Assembly: GCA_937899725.1 (NCBI GenBank)
Contig: CALCCA010000072.1
Location: 19,841 to 83,840 of the forward strand
Reading direction: 5' to 3'
Length of the DNA: 64,000 bases
Origin: an uncultured Halomicronema sp.
GTDB taxonomy: Bacteria > Cyanobacteriota > Cyanobacteriia > Phormidesmidales > Phormidesmidaceae
In this document: positions 19,174 to 28,344 of the stretch, piece by piece
Layout of the letters: the number at the start of each line of letters is the position of its first letter
Position numbering within the stretch: position 1 is the first letter of the stretch
The notes under the pieces: generated by a model
The model's input: the letters and a program-made list of their open reading frames with translations, nothing else
Database searches by the model: none
What the model was told of the DNA's origin: nothing
Made by a program: the position numbers and the translations under genes

Positions 19174-20739
19174 TTAGGGTGGGGCGGTGGCAGTGCAGGT
19201 TTCGCCATCAGCGGTGAAGGCCAGCGGATAGTTGGGGCTGAAGGGATCAGCTGTGACGCCTTGGGCGCGAAACCCGTAGCCACGCACCAATGTGTAGGTC
19301 TTAATATCGATGCCTAATCGCTGCACCTCTAGGGTTGTGGGCGCATCGGTGCGCTCAAACATGGCTAGGTGAGTGGGACAGATGGGGTGCCAGCGATCGC
19401 CCACCAAAATGGCATCGCGACCCGCGAGAGCGGCGGGGTCATACCAAAAGTCGAACTGGTCGATGCGTCCCGATAAGGCAATGACTGAGGGCTCGCCCCA
19501 GACGTATGCTAGCGCCGAGGCGGAGCGATAGTCGGTAGTGAGCAACAGCGGCTGTTCTGCGAAGACAGCGGCCTCCCGCTTCACCCATTCGGCTACGGAT
19601 TGCCAGCCATAGAGCATCCGAGTGTCGTCGTCGCCCGTGGGGGAGACTAGCGCCGAGAGCGGCAAGACCGTGTAGTGAATCACTAACAAGGCGGCGGCCA
19701 CGGTGCCCAGGGTGAGCGTGCCATTGAGCAACCGGCGATCGCGCAGTTCATAAAGCCGATCAGGGTTGAGAAAGCCCCCAACCATCAGGGGTAACAGTAG
19801 CGGATAGGCCAGAATGTTCCAGTAATAGAGCACGGGGGCTTGGCAAGAGAGCAGCGCCAACATCAGCGTCGAGGTGCCAAAAATCACGAAGGCAACGCGC
19901 TGATAGGTTGCCCCAAAGCGAGTTGTGAACCCCCGCTGGGTCGCTTTCGCCGTGAGCCAGACATGCATCGGCCCCAAAATTAGGCCGCTGAGCAGTAAAA
20001 AGCCGATCGGCCCCAACCAGTGGATGGTCGGGGTCTCGGCTTGCACACTGCGCCCGAGATAAAAGCGAAACGAATAAAAGTCGTGCTGCCAGTTCCACCA
20101 AAATACGGGCGCCAGCATGAGTAAGGCGAGCCCGATCGCCCCATATAAATGCCCCTGCCAAAAGAGCGATCGCCAACGCCGCTGGGTGGCGATCGCCACC
20201 AAAAAGCCAATGCCCAAAAACAGCGCCACATACTTGCAAAGTCCGGCAAGGCCAATCAGCCCCCCTGCCCCATAGAGCCAAGGATAGGCGTCGAGGCGAT
20301 CGCGGCTGAGAAACTGAATCAGGCAGTAGCTGGCAGCGGTGCCCGATAACACCAGCCAATGGTCGTGCCAGGCCATCGCTGTAAATAGGAAAAACAGCGG
20401 TGAAGTGAGCATCAGCAACACTGTGAGCCCTAACGCGTTGGGGGCTTGTTGGCCATAAAGTTGGCGACAAATGTTCCCATATAGCCAGACTAAAAGCCCC
20501 GTTGTGGCCAAGGTGGGTAAGCGGAGGATGAACTGCGATCGCCCCAGCCCCGCCGCAAAAATTCCCTGGATCCAGGCATGTAAGGGGGGATGGTCAAAAT
20601 ATGACCAGTCCCAATGCTGTCCCCACAGCCAGTAATAGGCTTCATCGGGATTAGGAAATGCCCCCATCCAAAAAATCAGCCTCAGTCCAACCAAAAGCGC
20701 TAAGACCGGGCCATAGCGCCACAGCAGGGTGGAATTCAT
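19174..20739 (-). CDS. GT39-family membrane glycosyltransferase
   Basis: Multi-pass membrane glycosyltransferase of the ArnT/PMT (GT39/PMT-2) type, 521 residues, using a polyprenyl-phosphate sugar donor on the outer face of the inner membrane. The first periplasmic loop after helix 1 has the family's acidic motif PNPDEAYYWLWGQHWDWSYFDHPP. About ten further hydrophobic segments follow, then a soluble C-terminal domain of about 150 residues. The acceptor could be lipid A, a lipid or a protein; not readable. Just upstream, bases 20745-20880 on the same strand hold a 55-codon open stretch without a start that may be a decayed upstream gene. Confidence 0.9.
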   Translation of the reverse strand: MNSTLLWRYGPVLALLVGLRLIFWMGAFPNPDEAYYWLWGQHWDWSYFDHPPLHAWIQGIFAAGLGRSQFILRLPTLATTGLLVWLYGNICRQLYGQQAPNALGLTVLLMLTSPLFFLFTAMAWHDHWLVLSGTAASYCLIQFLSRDRLDAYPWLYGAGGLIGLAGLCKYVALFLGIGFLVAIATQRRWRSLFWQGHLYGAIGLALLMLAPVFWWNWQHDFYSFRFYLGRSVQAETPTIHWLGPIGFLLLSGLILGPMHVWLTAKATQRGFTTRFGATYQRVAFVIFGTSTLMLALLSCQAPVLYYWNILAYPLLLPLMVGGFLNPDRLYELRDRRLLNGTLTLGTVAAALLVIHYTVLPLSALVSPTGDDDTRMLYGWQSVAEWVKREAAVFAEQPLLLTTDYRSASALAYVWGEPSVIALSGRIDQFDFWYDPAALAGRDAILVGDRWHPICPTHLAMFERTDAPTTLEVQRLGIDIKTYTLVRGYGFRAQGVTADPFSPNYPLAFTADGETCTATAPP

Positions 20740-21202
20740 AACCTCACCGTCTCAAACCTGAAAGCTGCGCACATCCAGCATAAATCTGCGCCGTATCGCC
20801 CCGCCCATGGTCGGTGATTAAACAGGGGCAGCGCGTTGCCGCCAAATACTCGGCAAGAGGGCTCGGTCCGGCGACATGCGGTGGTCGGCAGATGGAGCTG
20901 CAAGGCTGGTCACATCACGCCTTTAGTCTGGAATGTCTTGACCTGACTACGGTTTGCGATCGGCGTGTCCTGTTCTAAAGGACATCATCAGTAAGCACCT
21001 GAAAGCTTCACCGCATCCGCACCGACGCCCACAGTCAGCGCTGACAACCCAGCGTTGGAGTGAGAGGCGATCGCAATGATGACTGTCTCTAGAGGTAGAC
21101 GAGGCCGTTTACAAATCTCCTGTTTCCAGGAGATGTAGTTTGCAGCGCTTCGCGGTAGACTTTTAGCATTAGCAACATGAGTTCGCTTGTTTAGAGGTTC
21201 CT
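20740..21202. other. intergenic upstream of petE
   Basis: About 460 bases. The minus strand next to the GT39 start carries an open stretch (about 20745-20915) lacking a start codon, ending 6 bases before that gene; it could be the remains of a gene. The right part should contain the petE promoter and holds a hairpin, listed separately. Confidence 0.4.
21115..21134 (+). promoter_or_regulatory. 8-bp inverted repeat upstream of petE
   Basis: ATCTCCTG at 21115-21122 and CAGGAGAT at 21127-21134 form a perfect inverted repeat with a 4-base spacer (TTTC), extendable by CAAA/TTTG with a 3-base bulge. It lies about 70 bases before the plastocyanin start, where an operator or 5'-UTR hairpin would act. 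The BlaI/CopY half-site pair TACA/TGTA is not seen here. Confidence 0.4.
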
Positions 21203-21619
21203 ATGAAACAGATTGCACATTCTTTGAGTCGGTTGGGGCTGGCTTGCTTATCCCTGGTGTTAGTGGTAGCTACTTTTGCTGTGTCTGCGTCTCCCGCACT
21301 GGCAGCAGACTATGAAGTGAAAATGGGGTCTGATTCGGGCTTGCTGGTGTTTGAACCCGCTAAGCTAACGGTCAGCGCTGGTGATACGGTCACTTGGGTT
21401 AACAACAAGATGGCTCCTCACAATGTCATCTTTGATGCCAATCAAATTCCCGGCGGCGACAAGGGTTTAGCCGACAAAATTTCTCACAATCAGCTCACCT
21501 TTGCCCCTGGCGAAAATTACGCCACCACGTTTAGTGCTGATATGCCCAGCGGCGATTACACCTACTACTGTGCTCCGCACCGGGGGGCTGGTATGGTCGG
21601 CACAATTACCGTCGAGTAA
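21203..21619 (+). CDS. petE: plastocyanin
   Basis: Copper protein that carries electrons from cytochrome b6f to photosystem I in the thylakoid lumen. The 138-residue precursor has a signal peptide of about 34 residues ending in SPALA before ADYEVKMG. The mature part has all four copper ligands: His in MAPHNVIFD, Cys and His in [11 protein letters not shown], and the final Met. Length is normal. The gene is monocistronic, with a hairpin upstream and a terminator at 21658. Copper-dependent control is known for the family; no specific site could be assigned. Confidence 0.98.
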   Translation: MKQIAHSLSRLGLACLSLVLVVATFAVSASPALAADYEVKMGSDSGLLVFEPAKLTVSAGDTVTWVNNKMAPHNVIFDANQIPGGDKGLADKISHNQLTFAPGENYATTFSADMPSGDYTYYCAPHRGAGMVGTITVE

Positions 21620-21657
21620 TCGTCCGCCCCTGTCGATAGAGTTTGTTCGAGATCGGC

Positions 21658-21697
21658 ATTCCCCTTCAGAGTTAACTGGAGGGGAATTTTTGTTTTT
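21658..21697 (+). terminator. intrinsic terminator of petE
   Basis: A 12-bp stem (21658-21669 with 21676-21687, one G-U pair, 6-base loop AGTTAA) is followed by a T-rich tract TTTTTGTTTTTT. It begins about 40 bases after the petE stop. Confidence 0.9.
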
Positions 21698-22037
21698 TCA
21701 TCCGATTTAACGGCAATCTGCCAACCGTCTCATCGCACGCGGCACTTTAATTAAGTCATTCAGGATTGCTGAAATGCCCCCAATTAGTCCCTTGATTTCG
21801 GGCTCGATATTCTCCAGAGGCTTGGCCTTTCCCACCGGGCACTGTGCCACACCTCAAAAAATGTGAATTTGAGGCAAGACATGAGTACTTTGAAGGTGGG
21901 TGATTACCTGCAAAGAAAAGCAACAAAAATGATGGCGAAATCGCTCTTTCTCAAGACTTCTTTAAGGCTTATCGCTGTTTTGATCTTCTCCCGATAGGGT
22001 TAGCCTAGGAAGTCTATTCCAATGAGCCAGAAGAGAA
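21698..22037. other. intergenic, no gene seen
   Basis: About 340 bases upstream of a membrane protein gene; no supported frame or RNA. Confidence 0.4.
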
Positions 22038-22703
22038 ATGAGCACATTCGAGATCGAAAATCATAATTATGACTTCAAGATGGGTCAGTATTTTGGTCGT
22101 GGATGGGAGATTTTCAAGGCTAAGGCGATGCCTTTTGTCGGCTTTACGTTTCTCATTATTGCGATTGCGATCTTCTTGCCAGTGATTTTGCCCTATCCGC
22201 TGGGCAGCGGCGACCCCGAAGCCGGGCAGTTGGGGGGCAACGTCGTCGTCAATATTTTGTCGCCGCTGTTAAATGCCGGCTTCTACATTGTGGCGTTGCA
22301 AATTGCTCGCAATCGCCCAACGGCCTTCAGTGATTTTTTTCAAGGTTTTAAAGAGGCGATACCCATCCTGTTGTTATTTATCATTAGCACAGTCTTTACC
22401 GTTGTCGGTTTTTTTGTTTTGGTGCTGCCCGGCATCTATTTAGCGATTTCTTATGTGCTGAGTGTGCCACTCCTGCTAGATAAAAATCTTGATTTCTGGC
22501 CTGCGATGGAAACTAGCCGCAAGCTCGTGGGAAAAAAGTGGTTCGCTTTTTTCGGCTTTGTGCTGGTGCTAGGTCTGGTAAATATTGTCGGTGCCTTATG
22601 CGTGGGGCTGGGGCTGTTGGTCACGCTTCCTTGGACGGTGTGCACGATGACTGCCGCCTATGAGGATATTGTGGGGCTCAACTCGGTGGCTGAGGCGGCA
22701 TAG
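22038..22703 (+). CDS. polytopic membrane protein of unknown function
   Basis: A 221-residue membrane protein. After a short cytoplasmic start containing FKMGQYFGRGWEIFKAKAMPF, there are about five hydrophobic segments (FVGFTFLIIAIAIFLPVIL; a stretch near 70-90; ILLLFIISTVFTVVGFFVLVLPGIYLAI; one near 170-200). The YFGRGWEIFK start and the LPGIYLAISYVLSVPLLLDKNLDFWPAMETSRKLV block resemble glycerophosphodiesterase-type membrane domains and DUF975-like proteins, in which no enzyme activity is established. It stands alone, so context does not help. Confidence 0.75.
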   Translation: MSTFEIENHNYDFKMGQYFGRGWEIFKAKAMPFVGFTFLIIAIAIFLPVILPYPLGSGDPEAGQLGGNVVVNILSPLLNAGFYIVALQIARNRPTAFSDFFQGFKEAIPILLLFIISTVFTVVGFFVLVLPGIYLAISYVLSVPLLLDKNLDFWPAMETSRKLVGKKWFAFFGFVLVLGLVNIVGALCVGLGLLVTLPWTVCTMTAAYEDIVGLNSVAEAA

Positions 22704-22807
22704 ATTTTTAGAGACTGCCGCCTGTTGAAGGGCTCAAGCATTGCCGTCGACAACTGAAGCTACGTTTCGTCGTGAGAGGCTAACTGCTGACAGACTGATG
22801 TGAATGG

Positions 22808-23617
22808 TTAGGGTGTTGATGGAGAAGAGAGCGCTTGACAAGCTTGCTCAAGTTGTTGGGCGATCGCAATCATCGTTTGCGTCAAAACATGATTGGGATG
22901 GTGCAAACAAAAGATGCCTCGACTGGCTAAACCGATCATCTCTTCGCTGTGATAGAGAATGCCAGCGACAGGATATTGATAGGTGTTCTCCAACATATGT
23001 CTAACGACGTTGGTTTCGATTGTGGGGAGCACCAGGGTGGGCACGAGCCACGTTTTCGTGATGGCTAACTGTTCGATCACCTCCAACAGTACGGCGGCGC
23101 GTTGCAAATCGTAGGTGTCTAATTGCAGCAGCAGCAACGAAATATCCGCAAAAGACAACCCGGTTAAATTGTCGTCACTCATTTCCGGTTGATTGTCGAT
23201 GAGTAGTAAATCCAGGGCCAAATCTTGGCTCAACTGCTGCAAAACCTCGAACGGTTTAGCTTGGCCGTAGTGCTGCTGCAATGCTTGCAGCTGGTCACTG
23301 TGATGGGCGAAATGACAGCCTAAAGACGAGATGTAAATGCCAGCAGAGTCACGGTTATAGGCGGCACTATACCGACGCAAGTCCGCTCTGAGAAGTTTGG
23401 TGGTTTGGGTGTGGGGGCTCAACCACCAGTAGGCTGTCGCGTCGCCCTTAGCGGTGGCATCTAAACCAAACAGCGTGCGAATGCCCCCCGCTTTTTGATC
23501 GGTATCTAACAGCCCGACTCGATAGCCATGATGCATCAAAATAACGGCTAAGTTAGCAATCAAATGCGAGCAGCCAACACTGTGTCGACACGGTTGTAGG
23601 GCGATTATCCTGGCCAT
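22808..23617 (-). CDS. ParA/MinD-like protein with degenerate P-loop
   Basis: ParA/MinD-fold protein of 269 residues. The fold markers are present: SHLIANLAVILMHHGYRVGLLDTDQKAGGIRTLFGLD, and LLLIDNQPEMSDDNL in the switch II position. The Walker A loop reads CRHSVGCSHL, so the deviant-Walker lysines are missing and the P-loop lysine is Cys; normal ATP hydrolysis is unlikely. The family in cyanobacteria usually keeps a GKS triplet here. It may be a non-catalytic partner, or bind nucleotide differently. It precedes hisIE on the same strand but with 240 bases between. Function unknown. Confidence 0.75.
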   Translation of the reverse strand: MARIIALQPCRHSVGCSHLIANLAVILMHHGYRVGLLDTDQKAGGIRTLFGLDATAKGDATAYWWLSPHTQTTKLLRADLRRYSAAYNRDSAGIYISSLGCHFAHHSDQLQALQQHYGQAKPFEVLQQLSQDLALDLLLIDNQPEMSDDNLTGLSFADISLLLLQLDTYDLQRAAVLLEVIEQLAITKTWLVPTLVLPTIETNVVRHMLENTYQYPVAGILYHSEEMIGLASRGIFCLHHPNHVLTQTMIAIAQQLEQACQALSSPSTP

Positions 23618-23857
23618 CGACTCATGTCACCACGGCAGATTTAACTGTGCGTATCGCAACTCTCAACATTCTCAAACAGTGAGGGGATTAATAACTAAGT
23701 GATGCCGCGGCCGCAACCCTTGCTAGCCGGAATGGTTTTGCCGCTCATGCTAAAAGTCCACCGTTAGCAGGGGAGTTTGACGATCAAAGTTTTAATCTGA
23801 GAGTGGCTTTAGTGTATCCCCATCTTGCTGAATCTCTATCAAAGTGTTGATATTGTC

Positions 23858-24493
23858 TCATCGTCGCCGCTCTTGCAGCTTGCGGTAAACGGCTTTGATG
23901 TCGACGTTATGGTGCGCCAGAGCCACCAGCGTATGGTAGAGCAGATCAGCCGCTTCACCAGCGATCGCCTCCGCATCATCATCTTTGCAGGCCATCACCA
24001 CTTCAGCGCCTTCTTCACCAATTTTTTTGAGAATGCTATTGTCGCCCCCTGCAAGGAGTTTGCTGGTGTAGGAACCTTCGCGCGGATGCTGCTGGCGCTC
24101 TCGAATCACCCCGAAGACTTGAGAAAGGGTGTCGGCGGGGGGCGGCTCGACTTGACCGGCAATCTGGTGAAAGCAGCTGCGCTCACCGGTATGACAGGCA
24201 ATGTCGCCCAGTTGCTCAACGGTGACTAACAGGGCATCACTGTCACAGTCGTAGCGAATCGCGTGGACTTTTTGCAAATGGCCAGAACTCGCTCCTTTGT
24301 GCCACAGTTCCTGCCGCGATCGACTCCAAAACCAGGTCTCGCCGGTGGCTAACGTTTTCTGCAACGAGGCGGCACTCATCCAAGCCATCATCAGCACCGT
24401 GCCGTCCAAATAATCCTGCACGATGGCGGGCACGAGTCCTTGCTCGTTGTAGCGGATCGCATCTAGCGGAACTGCACTCTCAGATAGGGACAT
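23858..24493 (-). CDS. hisIE: phosphoribosyl-AMP cyclohydrolase / phosphoribosyl-ATP pyrophosphatase
   Basis: Bifunctional enzyme for steps 2 and 3 of histidine synthesis (PR-ATP to PR-AMP, then ring opening). The 211 residues have HisI first ([36 protein letters not shown] and the zinc/metal block [18 protein letters not shown] with CHTGERSCF), then HisE from about residue 118 ([29 protein letters not shown] and [16 protein letters not shown]). Length and order are standard. It ends next to the cyclase gene on the same strand (55-base gap upstream), without functional link. Confidence 0.97.
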   Translation of the reverse strand: MSLSESAVPLDAIRYNEQGLVPAIVQDYLDGTVLMMAWMSAASLQKTLATGETWFWSRSRQELWHKGASSGHLQKVHAIRYDCDSDALLVTVEQLGDIACHTGERSCFHQIAGQVEPPPADTLSQVFGVIRERQQHPREGSYTSKLLAGGDNSILKKIGEEGAEVVMACKDDDAEAIAGEAADLLYHTLVALAHHNVDIKAVYRKLQERRR

Positions 24494-24548
24494 GGGTGCT
24501 CAAGCATAGAAATAACTCTCCAATTATCCCCCGGTGGCGACGCCTTCA

Positions 24549-26114
24549 CTAAGCATTTGGCCCAGCCAGCGCAAAGAGGGGCTGAGGGCGGGCTTTTCCT
24601 TTCAGGCTAAAGTCGCCCAAAGCCTCGGTTGTAAAGGTGGCACTAATGTTGTCATGCAGGGACTTGTTGACCCAAATTTCGTTTTCCCCGGCCCGGCTCA
24701 TGATGCGAGAGGCGGTGTTAACGGTATCGCCCAGAATGTTAAATTCCCGACGGCCGCGCCGCTCACCAATTTCGGCCGCAAATACCGGACCGTAGGTGAG
24801 GCCAATTCGGCAAGTCAGCTGAATCGGTTGGCCTTTGACCGTGGGGGGAGCGATCGACTGCACCAAGTCGCGAATGTGACACATGGCCGCCGCCGCCCGA
24901 TGGGGATCACTGGGGTCAGGGTTGAGCACCCCAAAGTGAATCAAAATCTCTGAACCCATGGAATGGTAAGTGACCTTCTGCAAAATGCCGCCTTTAAGCT
25001 CAACGACGCCATTGATCAGCGAGAAGGCATCAGAAAAACACTGCACCAATGCGGGGGTCTCTTCCGGCAGGGCATCGTCCACCGCTTCCGGGAGACCAAT
25101 CAGGTTAACGAACGCTACTGCAATGGTGGGAAAAGCCGGCGGAATTCGCCGGTCTGAGGCCGTTTCCACAATCAACTGCAGTACCGAACGCGGCATGTAG
25201 CTGGTCAAGGGCTCAACCCGCTGAATCGCCAGATCAATTTCTTTGAGCAGGCCAGGAATGCTGCGGTCGAAAAACATGTAGGTGCTGCGTCGCCGCGCTA
25301 CGGTGATTTCGTATTCTCCCAGCTCTTCGTGACTGAGGTTGTCGATGACGAGCCAGTGGTCGTTGTCGGTGGGCGTGAGGGAAATGCGATCGCCCAATTT
25401 TGCCTTCACATCTGGGGTTAGTGAAACATGCCGGATACTGCCGCAGCCCTCTGCCTGCTTAGCCACTGTGACGGCACGCCCCAGCAGCACGTGCGCCATC
25501 CGTTGGGGCGTCCCAATGTCGGCGGTCACAAACTGCCCAGAATGGATGCCCACCCGCATGCCTAACGAGAGTTCGCCGCGATAGGTGGCAATTTTTTGAA
25601 ACGACTGCATGGCTCGCTGCATGCGCAGCCCGGTATTGATCGCTTGGGTAATGTCGCGCTGCGGATCGCCCGTGGTGAACTGTACGAGCAACGCATCGCC
25701 CGTAAACTCCAGTAGGTTGCCGCTGGACTTACTGACGATTTCAATCATTTCTGAAAAGTAACTGTTGAGCACCTGCAGCAACAGTTCTGCGCCGTCGAGC
25801 CCTTCAGAGGCACAGGCTTCGAGGAGGGGGGTGAATCCGGCTAAATCGGTGAAGAGTAGCGTGCCCTCTTGCCAGCTGTAGCGGGGGTGGCCGGGCGTGG
25901 GGGGATGGTCGTACACATCGCGGGGCACATAGTCGATTAAGACATGCTGCAGGGTGCGCAGATGCTCGAACACCTTCATCAATTTGGCAGGGGTCGGATC
26001 GATCCAGGCGGCGGCGTAGAGATCAGCCGGCAACAACCACCGCAACTGTCGTTCAAGTGATAAGAGGGGGTTGGTAGGCGTATCTGTCACCGTGTGAGCT
26101 AGTGGAGCACTCAT
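24549..26114 (-). CDS. tandem class III nucleotidyl cyclase with asymmetric domains
   Basis: Soluble protein of 521 residues with two class III cyclase domains (about 82-235 and 325-510). Domain 1 keeps both metal-binding Asp (D90 in LFTDLAGFT, D140 in FTGDALL) but has lost the transition-state Asn/Arg: T216 and Q220 in GRAVTVAKQ. Domain 2 is the opposite: metal sites are N337 (FVNLIG) and S388 (MGSEI), while N466 and R470 are intact (GDTVNTASR). Together they can make one complete active site, as in the C1/C2 halves of mammalian adenylyl cyclases. The substrate-selecting Asp is Asn here (REFNILGD), so ATP versus GTP is uncertain. Residues 1-80 are an unrecognised N-terminal segment. No membrane spans. 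Confidence 0.92.
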   Translation of the reverse strand: MSAPLAHTVTDTPTNPLLSLERQLRWLLPADLYAAAWIDPTPAKLMKVFEHLRTLQHVLIDYVPRDVYDHPPTPGHPRYSWQEGTLLFTDLAGFTPLLEACASEGLDGAELLLQVLNSYFSEMIEIVSKSSGNLLEFTGDALLVQFTTGDPQRDITQAINTGLRMQRAMQSFQKIATYRGELSLGMRVGIHSGQFVTADIGTPQRMAHVLLGRAVTVAKQAEGCGSIRHVSLTPDVKAKLGDRISLTPTDNDHWLVIDNLSHEELGEYEITVARRRSTYMFFDRSIPGLLKEIDLAIQRVEPLTSYMPRSVLQLIVETASDRRIPPAFPTIAVAFVNLIGLPEAVDDALPEETPALVQCFSDAFSLINGVVELKGGILQKVTYHSMGSEILIHFGVLNPDPSDPHRAAAAMCHIRDLVQSIAPPTVKGQPIQLTCRIGLTYGPVFAAEIGERRGRREFNILGDTVNTASRIMSRAGENEIWVNKSLHDNISATFTTEALGDFSLKGKARPQPLFALAGPNA

Positions 26115-26589
26115 CCCTAGATTTTGTCCTTCGCGCTAACAGAGTCTACAGCCTCTAGGGCATGTAATCCGGCCATTGCCACCCTGATGTCATCAGAGTT
26201 TGTGTACCCAGGGCGATCGCCACAATTGTCATCTAGGCGAAAAGTGTCGCAAGATTCAAACTGAGGGACATCAGCTCAAAAGCCCGGCTACCGACCGCTA
26301 AAAACACGATGGCATAAGCACTGCTCAAGGGGCCGCCCGATCACGTCTTAGCCCATCAGCCTAGTAGACTATGGCGTGATTTCACCAACCATTGCCGATG
26401 GCTAGGGAGCCGTGGGGGCAAGGGGGCAGAGAGACTGGCATGGTCGTCTTATCTTCTGCCGTGGAGTACTAGGAAAATTTATTGCTGAGTGGGCGACCCT
26501 ACCAAAGTTTAGGCCACACTCAGAAAGTTTAAGGAGCTGCCTGCTAGGGTTGAGCATACTTTGCCCTCGTCGTTACGAAGCCTCGCCTT
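26115..26589. other. intergenic, no gene seen
   Basis: About 475 bases between divergent genes, with one HIP1 site near 26213. A 68-codon plus-strand frame overlapping the next gene shows no protein features. Confidence 0.4.
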
Positions 26590-27669
26590 ATGCCTCAACT
26601 AGACCGCATTCATATTGAAGTGACGAATGTCTGCAACTTTAAATGTGAGTTTTGCCCCGATGCTATCATGCAGCGGCGACGCGGCCACATGGACTTTGCT
26701 CTGCTAGAAAGCATCTTGGATGCGATCGCGGCGGACGACTTGGCCCGCATCGTCGCTTTTCACCTGATGGGGGAACCGTTGATTTATCCCCACATCTTTG
26801 CGGCAATTCAAGGGGCCGTCGAGCGCTCGATTTGCCTCCATCTCACCACCAATGGCAGTACGTTTCAGCTGTTTCCCCAACAGATTGAGCAGCTTGTGCG
26901 ATCGCGCGTGCCCAAGGTCACCATTTCGCTGCAAACGCCTGATCCTGAGACCTTTCAGCTCCGCGGTGCGCCCCCCGCCTTGTCACCGAGCGACTACTTC
27001 AAGGGCATCACGCAGTATGTGCAAGCCAACCTCAAATCGACAGCCTCACCGACACGAATACATGTCAAATTTCTCGACACGACGCCCCATCCTTTTTTGG
27101 TGCCCCACCGACCCATGGCGGTGGTCGATGACAAGGCTCAGATGACCGCTGAGTTGACCAGCTGGGCTCATCGCTTGCTGCACGGGATCACCGATGCCGC
27201 TGTGAATTGGCCCCGCATCGAACAGGCGATTGAGCGCTTTCGTCCGGGCCGCTGGCAGCTGATTCCTCTGCATCCCAAGCTGGTATTGGAAACGTTTCCG
27301 CTCGATAGCTGGGGCAATGTCGAAGCCCCGACAGTGATCCCGGCGCAGTTTGGCTATTGCAATGGGGCAGCTCAGCAGGCGGGCATTCTTTATGACGGCA
27401 CAGTGGTGCCCTGCTGCAAAGATTTTGACGGGCAAATCCCTCTCGGCAACGTCACGGCAACACCGTTAAAGGCCATTCTCACCGGCGCGACCGCTCAGGC
27501 TTTGCGGCAAGATTTCAATCGTTTGCGGGTCAACAACCCGGTCTGTCAGCGCTGCATGGGGGCCGACACCCCGGCCAAGTCTTGGCTGCGACAAATCGGT
27601 TCGGTGGCCTATTTCAAGGCTTACAGCCCCCTGATGCGCAGATTGAATCCCGACTGGGGAGAGGTGTAG
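26590..27669 (+). CDS. radical SAM protein with SPASM-like C-terminus
   Basis: Iron-sulfur enzyme of 359 residues. The N-terminus has the radical SAM cluster motif in EVTNVCNFKCEFCPDAI (Cys-x3-Cys-x2-Cys near residues 15-22) and the SAM-binding HLMGEPLIYP. The C-terminal part has Cys-rich SPASM-type features (FGYCNGAA, VVPCCKDFDG, LGNV, then NPVCQRCMG), which hold auxiliary clusters in enzymes that modify peptides or other large substrates. No precursor peptide gene is visible beside it; the nearest small gene is nblA, 98 bases downstream. Substrate unknown. Confidence 0.9.
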   Translation: MPQLDRIHIEVTNVCNFKCEFCPDAIMQRRRGHMDFALLESILDAIAADDLARIVAFHLMGEPLIYPHIFAAIQGAVERSICLHLTTNGSTFQLFPQQIEQLVRSRVPKVTISLQTPDPETFQLRGAPPALSPSDYFKGITQYVQANLKSTASPTRIHVKFLDTTPHPFLVPHRPMAVVDDKAQMTAELTSWAHRLLHGITDAAVNWPRIEQAIERFRPGRWQLIPLHPKLVLETFPLDSWGNVEAPTVIPAQFGYCNGAAQQAGILYDGTVVPCCKDFDGQIPLGNVTATPLKAILTGATAQALRQDFNRLRVNNPVCQRCMGADTPAKSWLRQIGSVAYFKAYSPLMRRLNPDWGEV

Positions 27670-27727
27670 GACCGTACCAAAGCCGTATCAACACCGCTTT
27701 GTCAGTCAACATAAATTAATGTTAAGT

Positions 27728-27733
27728 TAATAT
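27728..27733 (+). promoter_or_regulatory. possible -10 box before nblA
   Basis: TAATAT lies 35-40 bases before the nblA start in an A/T-rich stretch, next to an imperfect palindrome (AACAT-6-ATGTT, 27709-27724). An NtcA site (GTA-N8-TAC) was looked for and not found. The -35 region is poor. Confidence 0.3.
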
Positions 27734-27767
27734 TTGTAACGACGTTGCTTTGGCAAAGGAACTCACT

Positions 27768-27983
27768 ATGAACATTCGTCAAGAGCTTTCCCTTGAGCAG
27801 CAGTTTGAGCTGCGAGTGTTTGAGGAGGAGGTTCATCAGCTGTCTCAGGCCGATGCTCAGGCGTTGCTGGTGCATCTGCGAGAAGCCATGATCTATCAGA
27901 CCAATTCCTTTCGAGATATTTTGAAAGAAACTTGGGGCATTGAGCGCAGTACAGATGACTTGGTCAACGACCTGTTGGCCTAA
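27768..27983 (+). CDS. nblA: phycobilisome degradation protein NblA
   Basis: Small adaptor that binds phycobiliproteins and brings them to Clp protease during nutrient starvation. The 71-residue product has the family pattern: ELSLEQQFELRVFEEEV, then LSQADAQALLVHLREAM and a C-terminal helix ending LKETWGIE. The start is the ATG at 27768, with AAAGGA about 10 bases upstream; an in-frame TTG at 27750 is less likely. It has about ten residues (RSTDDLVNDLLA) beyond the usual ~60. No second nblA is adjacent. A MITE-like repeat follows the gene. Confidence 0.92.
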   Translation: MNIRQELSLEQQFELRVFEEEVHQLSQADAQALLVHLREAMIYQTNSFRDILKETWGIERSTDDLVNDLLA

Positions 27984-28023
27984 TTCTCGATCTTGAAATA
28001 TACCCTGCTGTCAGGTTGTCTTG

Positions 28024-28190
28024 TCCCAATCCTCTGAAACTGGGCTCCAGATCTTCCTTTCGACTCCGCTCAAGGAACGTCGGCTTAGCGGAGTCGTCAG
28101 CCCGACGGGCAGGCCAGGCCAACACGCAGGGTCTCCTACTGGGAGAGAGCCGGTTTGCATGGGTAGCTGTAATTCGTAGAACTGGTATTA
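28024..28190 (+). repeat. MITE-like dispersed repeat, copy A
   Basis: A 167-bp element nearly identical to 34666-34832 and, inverted, to 44263-44427. Ends are imperfect inverted repeats (TACCAATTCT against TACCAGTTCT in the best-preserved copies). A perfect 10-bp inner hairpin pairs 28061-28070 with 28087-28096. It lies between convergent genes (nblA and the SLH protein). No coding capacity. Confidence 0.9.
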
Positions 28191-28344
28191 CTTTCCTCTG
28201 TCGGCTCTGACTCACGACATGAGTCGGCAAACGGAACAACACTACCCCAGGTTATTGAGCCCGGGCTGAAAACCCCATTGCCGCTGTGACTGTTTAGAAG
28301 GTTCAGGTCGCCAAACATCGGCCAGAGGGCTTTTCCAGCACCCT

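Noticed and set aside
27661..27767. NtcA site before nblA
   Set aside because: The nearest GTA/TAC pair has a 6-base spacer, not 8.
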